Positions 33,954-42,148 of a DNA stretch of 64,000 nt are shown one piece after another (the first letter of the stretch is position 1; the number at the start of each line of letters is the position of its first letter). A program made the translations under genes and the position numbers. Origin of the DNA: Bacillota bacterium (GTDB lineage Bacteria; Bacillota; Bacilli; Paenibacillales; NBRC-103111); assembly GCA_023386955.1 (NCBI GenBank), contig JAEWIS010000033.1:124001-188000 (forward strand), written 5' to 3'. Below the pieces are notes generated by a model. The model saw only the letters and a list, made by a program, of their open reading frames with translations. It was not told the DNA's origin and ran no database searches.

Positions 33954-36809
33954 TTGTCTTTCCTGCACGCTGCTATTCTCATTCCGTTTCTTTTCTGCAT
34001 TCTTGTGCTGCTGGTCCACCGATTGGCTCCCCGGCTGCATACGGGCTGGGCCGTGCTTCCAGCTCCATTGTTATTGTTTGTTTATTTCATGCTGCAAATT
34101 CCCGGCATTCAGGGAGGTGAGGCGGTTGCCGCCTCTGTCCCATGGATTCCCTCTCTGGGAATCCGCCTCCAGCTTTATCTGGATGGGCTGGCGCTGTTGT
34201 TTGCGCTTCTGATCACAGGCGTGGGGACGCTTGTGACGGTGTATTCCATTTTTTATTTGGATAAGGCCAAGGAAACTCTGCATCTCTTCTATGTGTACCT
34301 GCTTTTGTTTATGGGTGCCATGCTGGGCGTTGTGCTGTCCGACAACCTGATGGTGCTGTACGGATTTTGGGAGCTGACCAGCATCTCCTCCTTCCTGTTG
34401 ATCGCTTTCTGGAATCACCGGGGAAAATCCGTGTACGGCGCGCAAAAGTCTCTGCTAATCACAGTGTTCGGCGGCTTCGCCATGTTCGGGGGATTTCTTC
34501 TGCTGTATGTTTTGACCGGAAGCTTCAGCATCCGGGAAATCATCAGCCAGGTGGGCGCCATCTCCAGCCACAGTCTGTTTATTCCCGCCATGATCCTGAT
34601 CCTGCTGGGGGCGTTCACCAAGTCGGCCCAATTCCCTTTCCACATCTGGCTTCCTGATGCCATGGAGGCGCCCACTCCGGTCAGTGCATATCTGCATTCC
34701 GCTACGATGGTGAAGGCTGGACTGTATCTGGTAGCCCGCTTCACACCGGTGTTTGCCGGGCAGGGGGCATGGTTATGGATCGTCGCTTCGGTGGGGCTTA
34801 TCACTCTGCTGTATGGGGCTGTGAAAGCCATCCGGCAAACGGATCTGAAGGCGCTGCTGGCGTATTCCACCATCAGCCAGCTGGGACTCATCATGTGCCT
34901 CCTGGGCTTAGGCTCCGCCTCCGCCTTCTATACGGACCCGGACCAGGCGGCTTTCTTTTCCAAAGCAGCCGTCGCCGCCGTCTTCCATCTGTTGAATCAT
35001 GCCATGTTCAAGGGTGCGTTATTTATGGTGGTGGGCATTATCGACCACGAAACCGGAACCCGGGATATCCGCAATCTGGGCGGGCTTATGACGGTTATGC
35101 CGATTACCTTCACAGTGGCGGCCATCGGCGCGTTTTCCATGGCGGGGCTGCCGCCGTTCAGCGGCTTCCTAAGTAAGGAAATGTTCTTTACGGCAGTGCT
35201 GGACATCCGCAGCATGAATGTGCTCGGTTTGGCCCAGTGGGGAACCCTCTTCCCTGTGCTTGCCTGGCTGGCCAGTATCTTTACCTTTGTGTACAGCATG
35301 ATCGTGGTATTCAAAAGCTTCGGCGGAAAGCTGCAAAGGGAAAAGCTGGAGAAAACACCTCATGAGGCTCCCTTGGGATTGCTGCTGCCCCCGGTTATTC
35401 TGGCCTCCGGAACGGTCATCTTCGGTTTTTTCCCGAATGTGCTGTCCCGGTACCTGATCGAGCCGGCTCTTGCAGCCATATTGCCGGCAATGGGTGGGAG
35501 CTACCATGTGCACATCTCCTTCTGGCACGGATGGACGCCGGAGGTATTTATGACCTTGGGCGTGATTGCTGCCGGAACGGCGGTTTACCTGCTGCACAGG
35601 TATATAAAACGCTTGCAGTCTCCCGGTTCCCCTCGTTATTCGTTGAATCAGCTTTACGACAGCGGACTGGACAGCCTGGAGCGTTATTCCAACAAGCTGA
35701 CCGGGTTCTACATGACCGGTTCTGTCCGCCATTACCTGATTTATATATTCGCCTTTCTGATTGCCGCCTCAGGCGCGGCTTTGTTCACCTCGGATTCGGT
35801 CAGCTTCCGTATTCCCACGCTGGCAAGCGTCTCGTTCTATGAGGTGCTGCTGGTGCTGGCTATGCTGACGGCAGCGGTTGCCGTGCCCCTGGCCCGCTCC
35901 CGCATGTCGGCTATTATCTTCACCGGAGCCGTAGGGTATCTGGCCACCCTGTTTTTCGTTTTGTTCCGCGCGCCGGATCTGGCCTTGACTCAAATCATTG
36001 TGGAGACGGTGTCTGTTACCTTGTTCCTGCTCTGCTTCTACCACCTGCCGGAGCTCAAGAAGGAAAGCTTCAAGCTTCCCTTCAAGCTGACCAATTTCCT
36101 GATCGCAGCCGGAGTCGGCGTTGTAGTTACGCTGATTGCCCTGGCAGCCGGCGGAAGCAGCCCCTTCCCGTCCATTGCGGAGTATTATCTGAAGGAAAGC
36201 CATGATCTGGGCGGCGGCGACAATGTAGTCAACGTCATTCTGGTGGACTTCAGAGGCTTCGATACCATGCTGGAAATTTCGGTACTGGGGATTGCGTCCT
36301 TGGGCATCTATGCGCTGATCAAGCTCCGGCTGCAGCCCGGGATGGTCCGGAAGACGGCAGATCTTGTCCGTTCGCGGCTCCCCCTGATCAAAACCAATGA
36401 CGTCATTCTCCAAACCATAACCAAAACAGTGGTGTATATCATCCTGACCTTCTCCCTGTTCCTATTCCTTGCCGGACACAACAATCCGGGAGGCGGGTTC
36501 ATCGGGGGTCTGATGACATCGGCTGCGCTGGTTTTGCTGGCTATCGCCTTCGGCATGAAGAATGTGGCCCAGACTGTTCCCCTGGATTTCCGCAAGGTGA
36601 CTGCTATCGGTCTTTTGACCGCCTTTTTGACCGGAACCGGATCCTTTTTGTTTGACGTTCCCTTTATGACCCATAGCTTCGGATATTTCAATTTGCCCAT
36701 CCTGGGAAAAACAGAGCTGGCCACGGCTGTGCTCTTTGACCTGGGCGTCTATATGGCCGTCGTGGGTGTAACCATGACGATTCTTTTCACAATAGGGAGG
36801 GACAACTAA
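33954..36809 (+). CDS. mrpA: Mrp Na+/H+ antiporter subunit A fused to subunit B
   Basis: 951 residues. The first ~800 are MrpA, related to complex I NuoL (ELTSISSFLLIAFW; Lys/His-bearing channel segments FPFHIWLPDAMEAPTPVSAYLHSATMV noted as separate motifs). The last ~130 (AGHNNPGGGFIGGLMTSAALVLL; FDLGVYMAVVGVTM) are the complete MrpB domain. Separate MrpA and MrpB in Bacillus are about 800 and 143 residues, so this is a fusion. TTG start, 7 bases after AAAGGAGG. It is the first of six genes for a membrane complex exchanging Na+ for H+ in alkaline or salt stress. Confidence 0.95.
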   Translation: MSFLHAAILIPFLFCILVLLVHRLAPRLHTGWAVLPAPLLLFVYFMLQIPGIQGGEAVAASVPWIPSLGIRLQLYLDGLALLFALLITGVGTLVTVYSIFYLDKAKETLHLFYVYLLLFMGAMLGVVLSDNLMVLYGFWELTSISSFLLIAFWNHRGKSVYGAQKSLLITVFGGFAMFGGFLLLYVLTGSFSIREIISQVGAISSHSLFIPAMILILLGAFTKSAQFPFHIWLPDAMEAPTPVSAYLHSATMVKAGLYLVARFTPVFAGQGAWLWIVASVGLITLLYGAVKAIRQTDLKALLAYSTISQLGLIMCLLGLGSASAFYTDPDQAAFFSKAAVAAVFHLLNHAMFKGALFMVVGIIDHETGTRDIRNLGGLMTVMPITFTVAAIGAFSMAGLPPFSGFLSKEMFFTAVLDIRSMNVLGLAQWGTLFPVLAWLASIFTFVYSMIVVFKSFGGKLQREKLEKTPHEAPLGLLLPPVILASGTVIFGFFPNVLSRYLIEPALAAILPAMGGSYHVHISFWHGWTPEVFMTLGVIAAGTAVYLLHRYIKRLQSPGSPRYSLNQLYDSGLDSLERYSNKLTGFYMTGSVRHYLIYIFAFLIAASGAALFTSDSVSFRIPTLASVSFYEVLLVLAMLTAAVAVPLARSRMSAIIFTGAVGYLATLFFVLFRAPDLALTQIIVETVSVTLFLLCFYHLPELKKESFKLPFKLTNFLIAAGVGVVVTLIALAAGGSSPFPSIAEYYLKESHDLGGGDNVVNVILVDFRGFDTMLEISVLGIASLGIYALIKLRLQPGMVRKTADLVRSRLPLIKTNDVILQTITKTVVYIILTFSLFLFLAGHNNPGGGFIGGLMTSAALVLLAIAFGMKNVAQTVPLDFRKVTAIGLLTAFLTGTGSFLFDVPFMTHSFGYFNLPILGKTELATAVLFDLGVYMAVVGVTMTILFTIGRDN

Positions 36810-37147
36810 TGGAGGTGCTTATGGCGGTGACCATCGGCATGCTGTTTGCCGTTGGTGTGTATCAGCTTCTCTCCAAAAGTCTTTTGCGCATTATTCTTGG
36901 TACGGCGCTGCTCACCCACGGGGTGCATCTGCTGCTGCTGACCATGTCCGGCTTGAAAACAGGGGCTGCCCCCTTCCTGGGCCAAGCGGCAGATGCCTAT
37001 ACGGATCCCCTTCCCCAGGCTCTGATTCTGACCTCCATCGTCATCAGCTTTGGGGTCACGGCCTTCTTCTTTGTTCTGGCATACCGCTCCTACCAAACTC
37101 TGGGCACCGACAACATGGAAGAACTGAGGGGGGAGACGGATGAATAA
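36809..37147 (+). CDS. mrpC: Mrp antiporter subunit C
   Basis: 112 residues, related to NuoK, with three membrane helices (LFAVGVYQLLSKSLLRIILG; LTHGVHLLLL; ALILTSIVISFGVTAFF). Its first base is the last base of the mrpAB stop codon and its last eight bases overlap mrpD, so translation is coupled. Length is normal. Confidence 0.94.
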   Translation: MEVLMAVTIGMLFAVGVYQLLSKSLLRIILGTALLTHGVHLLLLTMSGLKTGAAPFLGQAADAYTDPLPQALILTSIVISFGVTAFFFVLAYRSYQTLGTDNMEELRGETDE

Positions 37148-38633
37148 CTGGCTTGTATTACCCTTGTTATTGCCTCTGTTCACCGCTGTGGCTCTGATTT
37201 TCCTGAAGGAGCGGATCCGGCTGCAGCGGGCTATCAGCCTCGCAAGCGCCCTGGTGAATATTGGGATTACGGCGGGGTTGGTGTACCAGGTCTGGCAAAA
37301 CGGGATTCAAACCCTGTTTATGGGCGGCTGGCTGCCTCCATACGGCATTGTGTTTACGGCAGATATGCTGGCCGCCCTGCTGGTGCTCAGCACGGCAGTG
37401 GTCAGCGCCGCCTGTCTGGTGTATTCCTTCGGCAGTATCGGGGAGGAGCGGGAACGGAACTATTTTTATCCGTTCTTTCAATTTTTGCTGGCGGGTGTGT
37501 CCGGCTCTTTCCTCACGGGGGATATCTTCAATCTGTTTGTCTGCTTCGAGGTGATGCTCATCGCCTCCTATGCCCTGATCGTCCTGGGCGGAACCAAGCA
37601 GCAGCTGCGGGAAACCCTGAAATATATCCTGATCAACATCGTCTCCTCCACCCTGTTTGTCGCTTCGGTGGCGTATCTGTACGCGGCGACGGGGACCTTA
37701 AACATGGCCCATCTGTCGGTCCGTATCGCAGAGGCTGGTCCGGGGGGTGTGCTGACGGTGGTGAGCGTGCTGTTCCTTATCGTATTTTCCCTGAAGGCCG
37801 GATTATTCCTGTTCTTCTGGCTGCCCGGCTCCTACGGGGCGCCGCCTGCAGCTATCGGGGCCTTGTTCGGAGCGCTGTTGACCAAGGTCGGGCTGTATGC
37901 CCTCATTCGGACATTTACTCTGATGTTCTACCAGGAAACGTTAAGCAGCCACACTCTGATGGGCTGGATGGGTGCGGCCACCATGATCCTGGGCGCCGCG
38001 GGCGCCGTTGCTTACCGGGATGTCCCGCGGATTATGAATTACAATGTGCTCATCAGCATCGGCTTCACCGCCTTCGGCATTGCAGTGGCCAATGGGGATG
38101 CCTTAAACGGAGTGGTGCTGTATCTGATGCACGATATGGTCGCCAAAGCTCTGATGTTTATGCTTGGGGGGCTGATCATCCAAGCGATGGGAACCCGGCG
38201 GATTACCGAAATGGGCGGACTTATGCGCAAGAGGCCCCTGCTGGGCTGGATGTTCTTCATTCTGTCCCTGGCTGTGGCCGGAGTTCCGCCGTTAAGCGGC
38301 TTTGCGGGCAAACTCCTGATCCTCCGCGGCGGCCTTGACGCCGGCATGTATCTGTTCACCGCCATAAGCCTGTCCACCAGCCTCATCGTGCTGTACTCCA
38401 TGCTCCGTATTTTCATGCATGCGTTCTGGGGAGAGGAGAAAACTCCCATCCCCGCCAAAGCTCAAAACCAGACGGCCATGACGGTTGCTGCGGGGAGTCT
38501 ATTCTGCCTGATTATTCTGATGGGCATCGGGTCCGAATGGCTGTATGATTTGGCCTCCCGGGCAGGGGATATCCTTCTTCAGCCGGAGAATTACATTGAA
38601 GCTGTATTAGGGCCTGTCTTCAAGCCCACTTGA
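37140..38633 (+). CDS. mrpD: Mrp antiporter subunit D
   Basis: 497 residues, NuoM/N-like, with about 14 membrane helices; GDIFNLFVCFEVMLIASYALI and LFFWLPGSYGAPPAAIGALF are typical. The last codons (LGPVFKPT and stop) are encoded by the left end of an inserted MITE-like repeat, so the native C-terminus was probably replaced. The conserved core is complete and should work. Confidence 0.94.
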   Translation: MNNWLVLPLLLPLFTAVALIFLKERIRLQRAISLASALVNIGITAGLVYQVWQNGIQTLFMGGWLPPYGIVFTADMLAALLVLSTAVVSAACLVYSFGSIGEERERNYFYPFFQFLLAGVSGSFLTGDIFNLFVCFEVMLIASYALIVLGGTKQQLRETLKYILINIVSSTLFVASVAYLYAATGTLNMAHLSVRIAEAGPGGVLTVVSVLFLIVFSLKAGLFLFFWLPGSYGAPPAAIGALFGALLTKVGLYALIRTFTLMFYQETLSSHTLMGWMGAATMILGAAGAVAYRDVPRIMNYNVLISIGFTAFGIAVANGDALNGVVLYLMHDMVAKALMFMLGGLIIQAMGTRRITEMGGLMRKRPLLGWMFFILSLAVAGVPPLSGFAGKLLILRGGLDAGMYLFTAISLSTSLIVLYSMLRIFMHAFWGEEKTPIPAKAQNQTAMTVAAGSLFCLIILMGIGSEWLYDLASRAGDILLQPENYIEAVLGPVFKPT

Positions 38634-38772
38634 GGGCATCTTTCACCGCCTTTTCGCCCCTTGCTTCGTTACTTCCGTTTGACGTACCCCCGGTACGCCT
38701 TCACGAAAGTGCCTTGCCTGGAACGAAAATTCACCAAAATCTGCTCCTCTCGGAGTTTAAAGACAGACCCTA
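38608..38772. repeat. MITE-like repeat, long copy (165 bp), between mrpD and mrpE
   Basis: Ends TAGGGCCTGTCTTCAA and, on the other strand, TAGGGTCTGTCTTTAA (14 of 16 identical) are terminal inverted repeats flanked by T/A-rich bases. The reverse strand contains AACTCCGAGAGGAGCAGATTTT and GGTGAAAGATGCCCTCAA blocks (given as partial motifs) that recur in the short copy at 63561. It provides the mrpD stop codon and ends 15 bases before the mrpE start. Confidence 0.8.
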
Positions 38773-38786
38773 AGGAGGTAACCGGC

Positions 38787-39266
38787 ATGGGCTCACAATT
38801 TAGTCTGAATATCGTGATTGCGGTTGTATGGATGTTTCTGTTTAATGAGATGTCCGCTCTGCAATTTTTCATCGGCTTCACAGTAGGTGCGCTGATCATT
38901 CTGGCGCTGAGGCGCTTCCGGCCGGCGGGCTTTTATCTTACCCGGCTGTGGCCGGTGCTGAAGCTGCTGGGTATCTTCATCCGGGAGCTATTCGTCTCGA
39001 GCCTCGTGGTTGCGCGTCATTTGCTCCGGCCTAAGCTTGCGGTCCGCCCCGCCATTTTCGCTTATGAAACCACGCTTCGGTCCGACTGGGAAATCACACT
39101 GTTGGCCTGCCTCATCTGTCTGACTCCGGGCACGTTGACTCTGGAGGTCTCACCGGACAAAAGCACGTTATATATCCATGCTATGGACATGGGGGATGTG
39201 GACGAAGCCGTTGGCCAAATCAGAAGCACATTCGAAAAAGCCATTATGGAGGTGACCCGGCCTTGA
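38787..39266 (+). CDS. mrpE: Mrp antiporter subunit E
   Basis: 159 residues: N-terminal membrane helices (IVIAVVWMFLFNEMS; FFIGFTVGALIILALRRF) and a C-terminal cytoplasmic domain with TPGTLTLEVSPD. ATG 38787 has AAGGAGG 8 bases upstream. The open frame extends 126 bases further upstream only because it runs through the inserted repeat. TTGA overlap with mrpF. Confidence 0.93.
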   Translation: MGSQFSLNIVIAVVWMFLFNEMSALQFFIGFTVGALIILALRRFRPAGFYLTRLWPVLKLLGIFIRELFVSSLVVARHLLRPKLAVRPAIFAYETTLRSDWEITLLACLICLTPGTLTLEVSPDKSTLYIHAMDMGDVDEAVGQIRSTFEKAIMEVTRP

Positions 39267-39556
39267 CCGATTTCCTGCTGCTTGTTTCGCTTTCGATTCT
39301 GGCCTTGGCCATTCTGGGCTGCACCTACCGCTTAATCAAGGGACCGTCCATGCCGGACCGGATTGCCGCGCTGGATGCCATTGGCATTAATCTGTTGGCG
39401 ATTATCGCCATCGTCAGTCTTTTACTGGACACACAGGTGTTCATCGACATTATTCTGGTGATCGGCATTCTTACGTTTATCGGGACCACAGCGTTTGCCA
39501 GATATATTGAAAGAGGGATGGTGATGGAGCATGGAGATGATAACGAGGGGAATTGA
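39263..39556 (+). CDS. mrpF: Mrp antiporter subunit F
   Basis: 97 residues with three membrane helices and the typical GPSMPDRIAALDAIG motif. TTG start overlapping the mrpE stop (TTGA), with GGAGG 10 bases upstream. It overlaps mrpG by 26 bases. Confidence 0.92.
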   Translation: MTDFLLLVSLSILALAILGCTYRLIKGPSMPDRIAALDAIGINLLAIIAIVSLLLDTQVFIDIILVIGILTFIGTTAFARYIERGMVMEHGDDNEGN

Positions 39557-39932
39557 GCTGTTCGCTGTAGTGGTGATCTTCATCGGGGCTTTGTTCGGGG
39601 CATTAGGCGCCTTCGGGCTGATCCGGCTGCCGGATGTGTATCTCCGGTCCCATGCTGCTACCAAAAGTGCAACCTTAGGGGTATTGTTGGTGCTGACCGG
39701 CGTTTTCCTGTACCTTTTGATCAAAGACGGCCATGTCAGCATCAAGCTGCTTCTGGGGATCATATTCGTGTTTATCACCTCTCCGGTTGCGGGGCATCTC
39801 AACGGGCGGGCCGCTTACCGTTCAGGTGTGCCTCTTGACCAAAGCACCGTGAGAGACGACTTGAAGCGGGCAGATAGTAACGGGATTCCAGGAGATATCG
39901 GGAACGGTGGGGAAGTTGTGAGGGAGCGGTAA
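39531..39932 (+). CDS. mrpG: Mrp antiporter subunit G
   Basis: 133 residues; the motif GALGAFGLIRLPDVYLRSHAATK is typical (shown only to name the family) and three membrane helices are present. The last gene of the operon, followed 13 bases later by copy C of the four-unit element. Confidence 0.92.
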   Translation: MEMITRGIELFAVVVIFIGALFGALGAFGLIRLPDVYLRSHAATKSATLGVLLVLTGVFLYLLIKDGHVSIKLLLGIIFVFITSPVAGHLNGRAAYRSGVPLDQSTVRDDLKRADSNGIPGDIGNGGEVVRER

Positions 39933-39945
39933 TGCCGGAGAAACG

Positions 39946-40130
39946 CTAACGAATCTGTGCCACGCTATTGGGCTGCAATAGAGCCTATTTGAATTCTAAC
40001 GAACCCTGGCCACGCTATTGGTCCGAAGGAGCGCCGAAATGGCCTCTAAACCGGAGAATAGCGTGGCTCAGATTCGTTAGATTTTTGTGCATGCCTTTTT
40101 TCACAGAATAGCGTGGCTGAGATTCGCTAG
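39946..40130. repeat. Four-unit 185-bp element, copy C
   Basis: Units begin at 39946 and 39996 (direct: CTAACGAA, then GCCACGCTATT) and 40057 and 40107 (inverted: AATAGCGTGGCT, ending in GTTAG or GCTAG). Units 1 and 3 are complementary at 23 of 24 positions. It fills the gap between convergent mrpG and the MFS gene. Confidence 0.9.
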
Positions 40131-40174
40131 AAAGAAAGCCCCCAAACTGGCTTCGCCGATTCAGAGGCCTCTAA

Positions 40175-41404
40175 TCAAACCGTACGATTCCGGGAAGCCC
40201 CCCAGCCGCACAGAAACATCAAGCCGGTGACAACAAGCAAAAGCAATAGCGGGATGCTCCAGCCCCCCGTTACATCATGAAGCCAACCAAACAGGGTCGG
40301 TCCGCTTGCGGCTAACAGGTACCCCACCGCTTGGGACATGCCGGACAAGGAAGCCGCATCCTGGGCATCCTTCGTCCGCAGCGTAAGGAAAATCATGGCC
40401 AAGGCAAAGGAGGTTCCTCCGCCGATGCCGAGGAAGATGATCCACAGCGGAATGAGCGTGTTGCCGCCCAGGTCCAGGTACAGTCCGCCTAATGAAGCGA
40501 GCATTAATACCGCCATGATAGCCACCAAGAGACGCTGGTTTTTCATACGGCCTGCAAGGATCGGCACCAGGAAGGTGACCGGCAATTGGGATAGCTGCAG
40601 CAGGGAGATCATCCAGCCTGCACTGCTGTCGCTTAACCCCCGGCTGACCAGTAAATCGGGGAACCACGAAATGGTTACATAGAAAACCAGAGATTGCATT
40701 CCCATAAAAAGAGCCACCGTCCATGCCAGCGGTGAACGCCACAAGCTTCTCCGCTTCACCGCCCCCGGCATCAATCCGGATGCCCCACGGCCGGACCGGA
40801 TTTGAAGGAACCAGAACAGCGCCGAAATGGGAACAAGCACTCCCCATATGCCTAATGCGCCATTCCAGCCCAGACTACGAGACAGCGGGACACTTGTCCC
40901 GGATGCCAACGCCCCGCATAAATTCATGCTTACCGTATAAACACCGGTCATAATCCCGACCTGCAGGGGGAAATCCCGCTTCACCAGACTGGGGAGCAGC
41001 ACATTGAATACCGCAATGGCCAATCCGATCAAAACCGTGCCTCCAATTAAGGGAACGGTGGCAGGCATCAGGCGGACGGCAAAACCGGCCATCAGCACAA
41101 ACAAGGAATACAGCAGAACCTTTTCCAATCCAAAACGCCGGGACAGTCCCGGGGCAAACGGAGACAGCGCACAAAAGGCCAGCAGGGGCAAGGCGGTGAT
41201 CAAGCCTGCCACTGTATTCGTTAATCCAAGCGCTTCGCGAATGGAGGATAACAGCGGGCCCACAGAAGTAATGGGGGAGCGCATGGTCAGAGAAATCAGA
41301 ATAATGCCGATCACGATTGTCCATCCCGAAGTCATGGACAGCTTTTTTTCTCCCGGCAAGGAGCTGCTGGATGTCATCTTGCCCATGTTGCCTTGCATAC
41401 TCAT
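40175..41404 (-). CDS. MFS transporter of the CynX/NimT type
   Basis: 409 residues, about 12 membrane helices. It opens with the family pattern LTMRSPITSVGPLL and LGLTNTVAGLITALPLLAF. Known members export or import cyanate, 2-nitroimidazole or related small compounds. AAGGAG is 7 bases before the ATG, which overlaps the end of the GntR gene by four bases. Probably controlled by that regulator. Substrate unknown. Confidence 0.87.
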   Translation of the reverse strand: MSMQGNMGKMTSSSSLPGEKKLSMTSGWTIVIGIILISLTMRSPITSVGPLLSSIREALGLTNTVAGLITALPLLAFCALSPFAPGLSRRFGLEKVLLYSLFVLMAGFAVRLMPATVPLIGGTVLIGLAIAVFNVLLPSLVKRDFPLQVGIMTGVYTVSMNLCGALASGTSVPLSRSLGWNGALGIWGVLVPISALFWFLQIRSGRGASGLMPGAVKRRSLWRSPLAWTVALFMGMQSLVFYVTISWFPDLLVSRGLSDSSAGWMISLLQLSQLPVTFLVPILAGRMKNQRLLVAIMAVLMLASLGGLYLDLGGNTLIPLWIIFLGIGGGTSFALAMIFLTLRTKDAQDAASLSGMSQAVGYLLAASGPTLFGWLHDVTGGWSIPLLLLLVVTGLMFLCGWGASRNRTV

Positions 41405-42093
41405 GAACGGTCTCCTTCTTCAATTGAGATGAAAGTTTTGGATTCCAAAATATAACGCTGAACCGCCGCTACGGCCTGGTTGCTGTCCTGTGCCACAACC
41501 CCCTCCACCAGCTGCCGGTGGATCTCGATGAACATTGGCTTGACCTCACTGCGGGTCAGGCTTGCAATGGAATCATGCAGCGCTTCTACAATATGGTCGT
41601 ACAATTCAATCAGGATGTTATTGTGGGACGCCTGAAGAATCATCTGGTGAAGACGGATATCCTCCGTCACATACGCATCCAGATCGCCGAGCTTCGCGGC
41701 CGTTTCCCAGCGTTCGAAATGAAGCAGCAATTCCCGGGCTTCATCCTCCGTCCTGCGTTGGGCAGCCAAAAAAGCCCCCTCCCGTTCCAGCGCATGCCGG
41801 ACCTCTAAAGTATCCATCGTATCGGTGCGGACAATACGCTTCTGCAGCACGGCTCCCAGGGCACTTGACGAACAGACATAGGTGCCGTCGCCTTGTCTGG
41901 TCTTTAATAACCCCGCATGGGTTAACGCCCGGATGGCCTCCCGCAAGGTATTGCGGCTGACATTCAAGTCCGCCATCAGTTCAGGCTCAGCCGGGATGCG
42001 CATTCCTACCGCCCATTGGCCCGATTCGATCAGTCCTTCGATCTGTAAGGCGACTTGCTCTACCAGTGTCAGCCGCTTGGTTTTTTGAAGCAT
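41401..42093 (-). CDS. GntR/FadR-family transcriptional regulator (FCD domain)
   Basis: About 230 residues. The winged helix (MRIPAEPELMADLNVSRNTLREAI) is followed by the all-helical FCD ligand domain with likely metal/ligand His residues (RLHQMILQASHN; EIHRQLVEG). ATG 42093 has GGGGGAG 5 bases upstream, and the palindrome AGACACCTGTCT lies just before it. It forms an operon with the MFS gene and may follow adenine deaminase, whose stop is 55 bases upstream. Confidence 0.9.
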   Translation of the reverse strand: MLQKTKRLTLVEQVALQIEGLIESGQWAVGMRIPAEPELMADLNVSRNTLREAIRALTHAGLLKTRQGDGTYVCSSSALGAVLQKRIVRTDTMDTLEVRHALEREGAFLAAQRRTEDEARELLLHFERWETAAKLGDLDAYVTEDIRLHQMILQASHNNILIELYDHIVEALHDSIASLTRSEVKPMFIEIHRQLVEGVVAQDSNQAVAAVQRYILESKTFISIEEGDRS

Positions 42094-42111
42094 AGGCACT
42101 CCCCCCATTCC

Positions 42112-42123
42112 AGACACCTGTCT
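42112..42123. promoter_or_regulatory. Palindrome upstream of the GntR gene
   Basis: AGACA-CC-TGTCT, perfect 5-base arms, 19 bases before the GntR start. Candidate autoregulatory operator; it is short, so moderate confidence at best. Confidence 0.4.
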
Positions 42124-42148
42124 AAACGTAGGATGTTTGGTTTATTGG

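Noticed and set aside
36470..36809. Missing mrpB
   Set aside because: The MrpB domain is present as the C-terminal part of the mrpA product, so the operon is complete.
38661..38786. N-terminal extension of MrpE
   Set aside because: These codons lie in the MITE-like repeat. The strong AAGGAGG and membrane helices place the start at 38787.
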